Below are positions 24,265 to 34,224 of a stretch of 64,000 nt of DNA, one piece after another; within the stretch, counting starts at the first letter, position 1, and every line of letters begins with the position of its first letter. Position numbers and translations under genes: made by a program. Under the pieces are notes generated by a model. That model was not told the origin of the DNA and searched no databases. It saw only the letters and a list, made by a program, of their open reading frames with translations. The DNA is from Symbiotaphrina buchneri (Eukaryota > Ascomycota > Symbiotaphrinales > Symbiotaphrinaceae): the NCBI GenBank assembly GCA_001599915.1, contig BCIG01000005.1, positions 576,725 through 640,724 on the forward strand, read 5' to 3'.

Positions 24265-25516
24265 ATGGCGCCGACGTCAACAGCATTGACCACGAAGGTG
24301 GATCAAGGAAGCCCATACCAAATCAATAAAGATCAGGTCAGAATCCGCTCATCCCTGAGGCTCCCCTGCGACGTTGACAGTTGCTCTTTAGACCCTGAAA
24401 GCCTCGAAGGCGCTTGTCGGGCACATCAAATCGGAGACGAAGCGGCTGCAAGCAGACAGCACCAAACGGAACCTTCTGGCAGGAGACGACGGCTCAGATG
24501 ATGGAGTCAACGATGAGGATGATGTCCCTATCTGGCTGGTTCTGACCACGAAGAAACACATCATTGATGCGAAGAGGCTAAAGCCTAGAAAAATGTAGGA
24601 AGTGGCTGATCTCTATTACCCATCCGTCTGCTGACAATGTAGTAGAGCCTTGCCGCATCCACTTTTGACCTCTCCGACTGCGACGATCTGTCTTATCACC
24701 GCCGACCCTCAACGGACGTTCAAGGACGTGATCGCTGACCCCTCATTCCCTCCCGCATTGGCCAAGAGGATCACCCGTGTCATCGGCGTATCGAAGCTAC
24801 GTTTGAAGTATAAGAGTTACGAGAGCAAACGACAGTTACGAGAAGAGTACGACATCTTCCTTGCCGACGACAGGATCGTTACACTGCTGCCAAACATCCT
24901 GGGAAAGATCTTCTACCAGGCTACTGCCAAACGACCGCTTCCAATCAATATTGCGCCTCAGGGGAAAGATAGGAAAGAAAGAAAGGTGAAGAAGGAAAAG
25001 GACGAGCCCAAGGGTGCTGCTTCCCCGCAACAGATAGCCAAGGAGATTGAGAGAACACTTTCAGCAGCTCTTGTACATCTAAGTCCCTCGGTTACAACCT
25101 CTATCCGAGTGGGGAAAGCCAGCTGGGAGCCCGAGATGGTCGCAGAGAATGTTGAGGCTGTGGCTAATGGTGTTATCGAGAAATTCGTCCCGCAGAAGTG
25201 GAGGAATGTAAAGAGTATACATATTAAGGGACCAAATACCATGGCGCTGCCCATATGGCTAGCGGAAGAGCTTTGGTCTAACAGCGCGGACGTTCTTGAG
25301 GATGCTGCAGACCAGCCGCAAATAGACACTTCCAGCGAAACGAAGCAGATCGAGCAGCCTAAGGAGACTGAGAAGAAGAGGAAGGGCGGCTCCGGCGAGG
25401 AGAAATCGAGGAAAAAGCGAAAATCGCAAGGGGATGACCTTGCGGCTGAGATTGCTCTACGAAAGGAGAAGATAAAGAAACAGAAGGCGGAAGCTATGCA
25501 GGACGTGGAGGCATGA
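24265..25516 (+). CDS. cic1: Ribosomal L1-domain ribosome biogenesis protein (Cic1/Utp30 family)
   Basis: Nucleolar pre-ribosome factor related to yeast Cic1/Nsa3 and Utp30 and human RSL1D1. Exons: 24265-24336, 24392-24594, 24643-25516; 382 residues. The L1-like fold spans about residues 25-285: TLKALKALVGHIKSETKRL, then PIWLVLTTKKHI, KPRKIRALPHPL, CLITADPQRTFKDVI, SKLRLKYKSYESKRQL, then FLADDRIVTLLPNILG and a second half ending in HIKGPNTMALPIW. The C-terminus is strongly basic and acidic mixed (KKRKGG, KSRKKRKSQG), as in nucleolar proteins. The first intron has a weak donor (GTCAGA), but it alone joins the start ATG to the conserved helix. Length (yeast Cic1 376 residues) favours Cic1 over the shorter Utp30. 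Confidence 0.85.
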
Positions 25517-25645
25517 AGGGAAAGTGGTCATTGGTCTGGCATGTGGGTGCTTTTCGTGCCATCAGCGCTGAGTAGACTATGGGTAGGACATGCATTGGGC
25601 GGAGTTACTGCTGTGCAAATTTTTTCCTTTTTTCGTTGTATCTGA

Positions 25646-26691
25646 TCATAGCTGTTCCTGAATTGAGAACTGGGATATTGAGTCCCGTCCCTTCGGGGTC
25701 GGGCTGAAATAATGCTCGAACACCTCCTTCAGAAATTTGTCGCCGAGTCGCATATGTGGACCCGGCGCAATTTTGAACTCCAATTTCCCTTGCTGGTCCA
25801 TTACTCTCAGGCCTAACCAGTCCTGCTGGTAGATGGCCCTATCTTGCAATCTGGTCACCTTTTCGCTGGTGCTGTTGACCTCGGCAAACCAGGAGCTTTG
25901 TTTTGGTATAACCGTCTCATCCTCTTCGAACATAAACATTACAAACTTCTCCAACGATTTCAGATTCTCTTTATAGGTCTCGTTCTTGAGTTCCCGCTCA
26001 TTGTTTATGTCCGCTAGAAAGTTCGAGTTCTCGAGATATCGATCAAGCTCCTCCGGCTCACGGTAATACTGGGCCGGTACAACCCTCGACTGGACGAAGC
26101 TACTCCAGGTATTGCCTCGGAGCAATGCAATGGCGCTCTTACATATCCAGTCGGTGGGTGCGCAAGACATGAACTTGCTGATTCCGTTGTGCGGGCTACC
26201 AAATGTCACCAGAGACCTCACGGGCGGCTTGTTGCACCTCTCGACGTAGCCGCGCAAGAACTGGCCGCCTTGTGACAGGCCCAAGGCGTTGATAGCTGGC
26301 GCGGTAGATAGGATGGAATGCGCGGCGAGGTCTTCGCAGACATTTTGCAGCTGCTCGGTCACGTTGCCGAAGAAGGTGGCCGTGCGGTCATTGCTTGGGT
26401 CTTCGTCGAGCCGGATGTTGTAGACATATGTTCCCGGATTCACCTCGTCGGCAAGGTTCCCTAGCTCTTTCAAGCCTTCGGCTGCATACTCGTATTGAGG
26501 TCAGTCTATGATGTTCACCAGGAGAGTCAGGGGCAAAGGGAGGCTAGTCTTACGTTATCCCCTAAGCCGTGCCATATCACAAGGGGAAGGGGTTCTGCAA
26601 GGCCTCTCAAGGCGGAGGACTGCACGACGTAGGCCTGCACCACGTTGAGAAGAGAGATGAACAATAGCAGCAGACATAGAGTGAGCTCCAT
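25646..26691 (-). CDS. ppt1: Palmitoyl-protein thioesterase
   Basis: Removes fatty acyl groups from cysteines of proteins in the lysosome/vacuole or secretory route. Exons (minus): 26691-26554 and 26488-25646; 326 residues. A hydrophobic signal peptide (LCLLLLFISLLNVVQA) starts the protein; PLPLVIWHGLGDN follows. The nucleophile elbow is GLSQGGQ, CNKPP and VTFGSPHNGI lie next to it, CAPTDW is conserved, and the catalytic His is probably in GPHMRLG. The single intron (26489-26553) needs an ACGAG acceptor rather than CAG/TAG to give GDNYAAEGL; no YAG site keeps the frame. The gene is convergent with cic1, the stops being only 130 bases apart. Confidence 0.92.
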
Positions 26692-27611
26692 GTTTTCTCT
26701 GGTTATTGTTGACTCTTTGAGGAAGAGGGAGAAAGATGTGGTCGGGTCGGCGATTTAAAGTTGCCGTCCCCGGATTTCCGCCCTGCCCGTAGCCTGCAGC
26801 GGCTCTAGCGGTTTGCGGAATGGTGCCAACTTTGCCAACCAGGTCGCAAACATCTGCCGGGCGGCGCAAGGGCGCATGTGAATTTGTTCAAATTGGCTCA
26901 AAGAATATCGTGAACATGCCTGGCTCACCACGCGGGATCAGAGAATGCTTTTTCTACCTTGAGCTCAACCTCTTAGCCATACAGGAGGAGCTCGCAGCTG
27001 AGTAATTCCTTGGGCCAAGATCCTCAAGATCGTTCACCTGCCCAAGGTACCTTACGTTACGCAATCTCATATACGAGTACATCATGGCAAAATATCAATA
27101 AACTGGAGTCAGATCTTCAAATGTCCGCCTCAGGTACTCCATAGGTGTCAAACTGGCCTGCAGACTTTGGCCTACCAGGACACCTTACCTACCTTAACTT
27201 CCATAATTTTAGATATGCAAGCCACAACGGCACCATAGCAGGTACAGATGGACACTGTAAATAGCAAGAAAATGGTTTCAAGTCTTCCATTTCAAGCCCG
27301 TGGTCAATCCAGCTCGTTCTGACCACAGAATCAAGGCATCATCCTTTCAATGAGCTTCTCCAACAGCAAATATCACGTCTCACGTTGTAGCCAATATTGG
27401 TTCACTCACAGCAGAGAACGGCGAGGCTGGTCACCAAAAGAGGAGTGATCGAAAATGTGGGGAAGCCCAAGCAAATTTAAGTGTCTCGGCGTTTTTCGTA
27501 GCGTGCCGATCGTTGGGCGCAACTCGACGGACTCCAAGGCTCTGGCGATCAACAGCTTCCCGACGTCTGCGCTGGAGAACTTCTGGGCCGCCCCTGTGTC
27601 CAACTCCTGGG
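26692..27611. other. Intergenic, divergent promoter of ppt1 and ctk2
   Basis: No gene recognised. It holds an AAGGTACCTT palindrome (27044-27053) and ACCTACCTTAACT (27187-27199), words that recur in other gaps. Confidence 0.5.
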
Positions 27612-29053
27612 ATGGCCGCAGCATCTGACCGACCTCGCGATGGCGAGAATGGCCATGTTGGCCCACATCCCTCGTTTATACAAGTTGCGCAACCGTATGT
27701 TTTTGAACAGAAAATCGAAGAAAGCATAGCGGCGATAGGTGTGAGCGAAGCCAAAGAGGACAACATGCGATTGCAAGGTGTCGCATGGATTGATAGCGTG
27801 AGGAAAGCTTTACAATTGTAGGTTTTCTGGAGCTTGTTTCTGCTGAAGCGCTGCGACTAACGCCCCAAGGCCGGTACGGACGTTCAACACTGCTGTGGTC
27901 TACTACCACAAATTCCGGTTGGTGCATGCAGACAATGAATACAACTTTATAGTAAGGAAGGCTCGCCGGTTGATATAAGGGCAGTACTGATTAGCTCCCA
28001 GGATGCAGCGGCGGCAGCCCTGTTCGCGGCTTGCAAGGTTGAAGATACCCTGAAGAAGTCGAAAGAGATACTGTGCGCCGCTTACAATCTGAAACTCCCA
28101 GCTGCGGAACAATTGAGCTCCGACGATCCAGTATGTACACACGATATGAATACAGGCTTCTTGTGACTATACTGATGCCAAGGGATAGCTTTTTGAGGCA
28201 CATTCCAAGTCCATCATTGGCCTTGAGCGTCTCATGTTGGAGGCTTCTGGCTTCGATTTCAGAAGCAGAGATCCCCAGAAGTTGCTTCTAAAGCTAGCGA
28301 AGCAATGTAGAATGGACAGGGAAACGGTGGCCAAGACTGCATATAACATGTCATTGGACCTATACCGCACATTTGCCCCTCTGAAGCAGTCAACGTCAAC
28401 TATGGCCATCGCGTGCTTGGAGCTCTCTGCGATGCTACATCAAGCCAGCCTTAGTAGAGATCAGGAGAATAATGCAGTTGATTATGAAAGATGGGCGACG
28501 TCAAGGGCGGAAGTTATGGGTTCGTCATGGATCGAGTCCCTCAATCGTGTCCAACGCTAGAAAACTTACACTCCTTGCTATAGAAACATTGCTTGACCTG
28601 CTGGATCTATATACACACCACCGCAATGCAACCGTTGTGGGACAGGAGTACCCTCTCGATACTTTTATCAACATCAGAATAACATTGAACCAAGAATCTT
28701 CCTCGAATAACTATCCAAGATTTACGGAATGGATCCAAGGAAAACAGCCGGCTACGAATGGTTCGGGCAAAGGGCGTGGAAACACTACCAGTCCGTCAAG
28801 TCCGCACCATATGAGGGAAGGCCCGAGGGATAAGCGCTCCCCAGCATCTATGGACATGAGCAGTACAAACCCTCGCGCAAGAGCAGGAGAGCGTGGGCGG
28901 GATGGCACAATTAGGTTTATGCTAGACGCCGAAAGAGCCAATGAGGAACGAAGGGTGGTAGACAGGTATTTCAAGGTCGAGGAGGAAGAGTACGAGGTAG
29001 AGGTTGAAAGAGAGCGCGGTGTTGAAAGAGAGCGCCGACGGGACGGACGGTAG
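27612..29053 (+). CDS. ctk2: CTD kinase cyclin subunit (Ctk2)
   Basis: Cyclin of the CTDK-I complex that phosphorylates Ser2 of the RNA polymerase II C-terminal domain. Exons: 27612-27817, 27870-27951, 28002-28130, 28189-28519, 28584-29053; 405 residues. The cyclin box occupies about residues 40-230: IGVSEAKEDNMRLQGVAWI, VRTFNTAVVYYHKFRLV, DAAAAALFAACKVEDTLKK, then LLLKLAKQCRMDRETVAKTA and STMAIACLELSAML. The C-terminal 140 residues are disordered and charged, ending in Arg/Glu repeats. The junctions keep frame throughout; the first acceptor is AAG, and intron 4 has a weak GTTCGT donor chosen because it gives VMETLLDLLDLYTHH. It is transcribed away from ppt1. Confidence 0.92.
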
Positions 29054-29627
29054 GCGGCTAAGCTATTGTTGCTTGATAAAGTTCTACATTTGAGCGGCAT
29101 TTGATGGCGTTTCTGGGCAGGATGGCATAGCATACTGAATTGGTGAAAAGAAGCATGTTCTGATCCGCCTGACGTTCGGGTCACAGGCTTGTGTAAGTAG
29201 CAAACCTCTCATAGAAAGTTCTTCGTTCACCATTTACTTGCTTTGTCGAACGCCTGTTTTTTCAAGATGCGAGTGGCCGTCGCCGTCGCCTGACTCTCCT
29301 GCAAATATCCTCAACACTTACTGGTAGTCACACCGTTCCTCCACGAACCCAGTCGGCAATCCAACCGGTCTTCCGTCTAATCTCTCGAAAACGGCGCCGC
29401 AACTCTTTCCATAACCCTTTCGACTCGAGGGCTCCTCTCAAAACACGTCCCGATTCCACGTCGAGCAGCTTGGTAGTGGAGAATTTGAGGTGAGCAATCA
29501 CCCTTCTGCCCCTACCCGAAGTCTGCAGATGGTAACTTACAGGTATTTCCCATTAAGTGACCCTACAAGGTTGTCACGCAACTTTCGTTTTCTGGCTAGT
29601 GTTTGTCAGGGCAAACCGTAGACCAGG
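29054..29627. other. Intergenic, ctk2 3' flank and Myb gene A promoter
   Basis: No gene or clear site recognised. The region is moderately pyrimidine-rich just before the Myb gene A start. Confidence 0.5.
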
Positions 29628-31836
29628 ATGGGTGACTCGGTGGTTCAATGGTCCCATGAACAAGACGAAGGTATAGTGAATTGGCGGAGAATAGGCATGA
29701 GCTGGGAAGAGATAAAAGAGGCAAGCGCATCAGCACATGCTCCAAGTGTCGCGTTAAACTAACAAATCCCAGAACTTCCCCGACCGTACGGTCGAGCAAA
29801 TGAAGAACCGATTTCAGGAGCTACAGGTATGGTCGCATCTATCTGCACAAAACATATAGAACCTGACATTAGAACCAGGGGCAAAACAAGCACGGGCGCA
29901 AACCATCTTTGCCCCCTCTGGAACGGTCAGAACCTGAAGAAGCAGAAGGACAAGTCGATAACATGCAGGGCCGTAGAGTCTGGACTTCAGACGAGATCGC
30001 TCGCCTTAAGACCCTATGGGAGGCAGGAGCTTCAATTGGGAAGCTGAAGAGTGTGGGTTCATTCATAACGTCAATAGAGTACTGACTCTAATGGCTTGTC
30101 GCAGGAATTCCCTACTCGCTCTAAAGACGCAATAACTAGTAAATGCTGGGTATGCTCGTCGATTACTGTCGTCTGCAAACACTCAAGGTGGTGACTGACG
30201 TGCTTCCGTCGCCAGGCGCTCAAGAATAGAGGTCGCATGTCCTCTCCACTATCTCACGTTGAGAGCTCCAGTCTTGCCCCAGAGGAAGAGCCAACGCTTG
30301 ATGCTACTCCTCAGCCTTCACAAAGCGCTAACAGGAAGAGAAAGGCAGTAAGTTCATGAATAATCTATTGGGACTCTCATCGACACATCCCCTTTAACCA
30401 CACGGCGAGCACAGAAGCAGGGAGGTGAGAAGTGGACTAGCAACGAGTCTGTACGTATCCAATCTATGAAAGCCGCCGGAACCGCCTGGAAAGAAATTGA
30501 AAAGGTCGGTTCCCGATGCAGCAGCAGGTCGCCGATATACTAATGTGTGAAGGCGTTCCCCAATCGCACACCTGGTGCACTTAGGGTAAAGTACTACACT
30601 GTATGTTTAATGAGCGCCCTCGTCTTCAAACCTACTAACATATTTTCCGTCTCATAGATGTCCAAAGGTGACCCTTCTGAAGTATGACGTCGTCTCGTTC
30701 CGTTATTAGCATAGGAATTCTGTGTTGACCACCTACAGGAGATGGCTGCCACTGAGGATGCAGGCGAGGCGCATTTGACGAGGTCAAAGCGGACTCCGCG
30801 GGCGTCCGCAGAGGCAACAAGAGAAAGAGTAAGGGAAGATCAATCGACTTTGCTATGCCGCTTATATATTGATATGCGGTGCCAGATGCAGCACTACATC
30901 GGAGAGATCAAGCCAACAAAGACGAAGAAACCGAAGCATACGGCCAATCAACACAGTAACCTAGCAGAGGGTTCTTCCCAGCTTACTGTAACTCCAGCAG
31001 TTGCAACATTCGCGGGCGTGCATTCCAACATCACGCCCGGCCCGAGTGAGCTGCTCCATACATCGGTCCAAGACGGAGCACCTGTTGCAGAACTCAGTAT
31101 TGAGCAGACCATGGGAGCAACTGGCAAGAAGCGCAAGCGTGGACAGGAAGAAGATGACGCTCCCACCCATCCCAGTGTAGAGAGGCTTTCGACGGTGTTG
31201 ACACGGCATGACTTCTCCGAGGAGACGCAGGTCAAAGCTAAGAAACATCTGAACGACTTCGTGCAGACCATCTCTGCCGATTTCTTCGGCCAACAGAAGA
31301 GACGCCAAGTTGTGTTTCAGGATGCGAAAGAGTTGCAGATGGAAAACGACCACCTGAAACAGAAAAACGAAGCACTTGAGGAGCAGTTGCGTAACGCTCG
31401 CAAGGTCAAAGCTCAGGCTGACCTGTTGTGGTCGACGATGGAAGAGAATTTGACGACGCACTGTGCGACTCTGGAGCATTTGAAGTCGAGCTTCAGTGGG
31501 CTCACGGCGCAAATGAGGGCCGTGGAAGAAAAGGCAAGGTTCGTTGGAACAGCGAGCGGTAGGAGCTTGGGCGAGGCGATCGAAACCCTCTCTGAAGAGG
31601 TGGACGCCATGCAACAGAAGCGGGAGTACTTCGACGACTGCGCGAAAGCTATGGTTGCCGACATCCGCTCTATGATGGTGAAGACTTTCGAACAGCCCCC
31701 CGCGGAGGAGGGCCTGGAGGCGGAAGCAACCGCAAGCCAAGAGCTTGACGCTTCCGAGCGTGAGGGAACAGAAGCTGCGGAAGCTGATGGAACGGAAGCC
31801 GTGGGAGAGGTGAGGGATGACGATCCAGACGCATAA
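29628..31836 (+). CDS. Three-repeat Myb/SANT-like coiled-coil protein (gene A of tandem pair)
   Basis: Probable DNA- or chromatin-binding protein; its role is unknown. Exons: 29628-29720, 29773-29826, 29879-30052, 30105-30149, 30216-30347, 30415-30504, 30553-30600, 30658-30681, 30739-30828, 30886-31836; 566 residues. Three Myb/SANT-like repeats begin at QWSHEQDEG, VWTSDEIARL and KWTSNESVRI; each ends in a third helix of the type FPDRTVEQMKNRF, FPTRSKDAITSKC or FPNRTPGALRVKY. Every exon length is a multiple of three, so all nine introns are in phase 0, and each repeat is split at the same place, just before helix 3. The first intron (29721-29772) is GC-AG. Intron 30829-30885 is open in frame. 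After a basic linker (KKRKRGQEEDD) comes a coiled coil (about residues 400-510) and an acidic tail. The next gene looks like a diverged paralogue. Confidence 0.8.
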
Positions 31837-32311
31837 TCTGCGACTCTATCTCAGCAATTGTCATCGACGATTGCTATGGCTCCAACCTGCATATCAACGT
31901 CACGATCGTCAAGCTTTGGGATTAAAGACTCAGGCGAGTTGCTTCACATTTTCAAACAGCCAAAATTTCTGCTACAGCCTGGCAAGCATGTGTATTTCTA
32001 GATATTTCACCATTCGCCTATAGAGGCTAAAATTGCAACGTTTCTTAAGAACCAGAAAACTTGCGTCAAAGTCTATGTGCACATCTAGGGTAACCACCTC
32101 ACAATTTCTCCCTGCTCCTCGAGGGCTCTATTCACTTACCTTCACCTCCTACCTACTCTGACTCTCTCTTGTCACCTTTCTCACGTTTTCCTCCTCTACC
32201 TACATCCCACGCTCTCTTCTTTGCATCTTGCTTACCTCTGTTTTTCGCATCTACACTCTCTTTGCGAATTATCCCCAATTCTCCCACTCTCCTTCGATCC
32301 TCGAATACGTG
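31837..32311. other. Intergenic between the two Myb/SANT genes
   Basis: No gene seen. From about 32100 to the start of gene B the plus strand is strongly pyrimidine-rich, as in many fungal promoters and 5' leaders. Confidence 0.5.
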
Positions 32312-33761
32312 ATGCCTGACTGGACGCCGGCTGAGGAGGCGCTCCTCCTTGAAGGCCACGAAGAAGGGCAAACTGCGACGGACCTTGCCCTCGTACTGCC
32401 ACTACTTTGTACCCATTCAAGCAGTGGATCTGACCCAAGAGCTAGAGCCTGACCAACCACACGCCGAGTGCAATCGCCCAGAGAGTGAAGAATCTGAAGG
32501 CAAGCCTCCTCTCTGATTTACCCTCTCCAATTTCGCCTCTAATCACTTCTGCATAGCGTAAATGTCGTGAGGTATCTGCAACGTCAAATGATATGATAGC
32601 CTTGATATGTAGATGCTAAATCCATTCAATCCAGAAGACATTGCCAGAAATGCCCTTGGAAGCGTTCGACCAGCTGCAGCTCTCCACCAAGAAGAAGAAG
32701 ATGAAACCAAAGGAGAAGAATCGAGCATCGAAAGCCAAGGTGGTCAAACCCAGTCATAAGGTGAGATCACAAGCTTTCAACTTGGAACGAAGCTGACAGA
32801 GACAAGAAGAAGAAAGAAACCCCTAAGAAGCACTTGATCTTGCACCCACCGAAGCATGCAAACGGGGATAACGTAGGTGCATCGAATCCAAACTCAATGT
32901 AGCTATTAACGGCTTCAAGTCTCATGTGGAAGGATTGTGTTCTCCAGACAGTACCATGACTGACCTATCATCTGTCGTGCTTGAAACCCATGGCTATCAG
33001 TCAGCTCGTGAAAAGGTAGCGTAATGAACTGGTAAACGATAGAGGCGCCTACTGGGACTAAATCCTTACAGCAGGTCCTGTATGGGGAACGTTTCGAAGC
33101 TTCCCATCCTGGCCGAGAAGTGGCCGTAACGCCTCACCGCCCGGTTCTTTACGATCCCCGAAAGACTGGTCATAAAGCTGAGAAGAGACAACAGAAGAAT
33201 GATCTTCATTGCGAGAGAAACGCACAGCAGATGGACGGGAAGTGTAGCATTTCTCCGGAAGAAAAGCTGGTTAAACTAGCAAAGCCGTGGCTGAAGGAGA
33301 TCATTTCGACCGCACAAAGCGAGGCAGAAAGATCTGTATTTGTCAAGACTGAACGCGATGAGGACATGATATTTCTTCAGTCCGAGATTGCGATCTTGGA
33401 GGCCACAAATGCTGCTCTTAAAGACACAGTTACAACAAAGGTGCGCAAATTGCAAGAGCTTCGTGACCTGATGGAAGCACATCACGAAGAGCTGAAGGCG
33501 GTCGGTACCCTTTCCCGTCAAGTCATGCGCCAGGTCGGTGTGGTCCGCCAGGAAGCGGATAACCTTCATAATGGCAACATGTTGCAGGTTGGTGCGGCTC
33601 TGCAGCGCCTGTCAGATGCAGCCAAGGTACTCAACGCCAACTCTGCAGACTATGAAGAGCGCGCCAGGTTCCTCGAGGATTGCTTTCAAGAAGTGCTGGA
33701 TTCGATGGAGAATCATCGCACCACCTTGGATATCTCGGAGGCCGAAGAGGAGGATGCTTGA
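32312..33761 (+). CDS. Single-repeat Myb/SANT-like coiled-coil protein (gene B of tandem pair)
   Basis: Function unknown; inferred to bind DNA or chromatin. Exons: 32312-32392, 32446-32499, 32557-32571, 32635-32760, 32807-32872, 32920-33015, 33072-33761; 375 residues. One Myb/SANT-like repeat starts at DWTPAEEALLLEGHEEG and ends with helix 3 NHTPSAIAQRVKNLK; an intron lies just before and just after that helix, as in gene A. All six introns are in phase 0. Intron 32500-32556 begins GCAAGC (GC-AG), and the following exon is only 15 bases, so it could instead be skipped as one longer intron. A Lys-rich linker leads to a coiled coil (about residues 205-340) whose outline (RQEADNLHNG, then ADYEERARFLEDC) resembles that of gene A. 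The acceptors at 32806 and 33071 each have an in-frame alternative three bases on. Confidence 0.72.
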
Positions 33762-34224
33762 TGCGGAAGGACTCTCTCGGACAAGCCTGGTGCTGTGGTG
33801 TCTGAGGGGCGAGCCATCTTTGCATTCGTCACTTTCTCTGTAACTTGGCCCGCATTTTGACCGAAATGAGTTTTTGATGTCTCACTGTGAGAAAGGCGGA
33901 TTTGGATAGCTCAAGGGTAAAACAACATGCTCTGGACGGGATCGAAAATCTCAACCAGAACATAGAATGCCTGATGAGCAGATAACCTAAACATTTGAGC
34001 CCAATTGGTGACTTTCGACGTAAAAGTACCGAAAACACGCCTATGCAAATCCATAACAAGAATTCGGCAAGCCCCTGTAAGTAAAGATGCTAGATTCGCC
34101 GCCAACTTTTCCTCTCTATTATGCACCATTCAATGCACCCTCAGCCGGTAGTCTCCGTTGCGCCAGACATATAATGCCAATAAGTACGCCCTATGAAGTA
34201 AGAGAGACGCTGAAATAAATCCTG
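33762..34224. other. Intergenic, convergent 3' flanks of Myb gene B and uvsD
   Basis: No coding signal recognised; it should contain both 3' UTRs. Confidence 0.5.

Noticed and set aside
30961-31740. Open frame of about 259 codons antisense to Myb gene A
   Set aside because: It mirrors the coiled-coil codons of the sense strand, shows no recognisable domain and has no promoter-side context.
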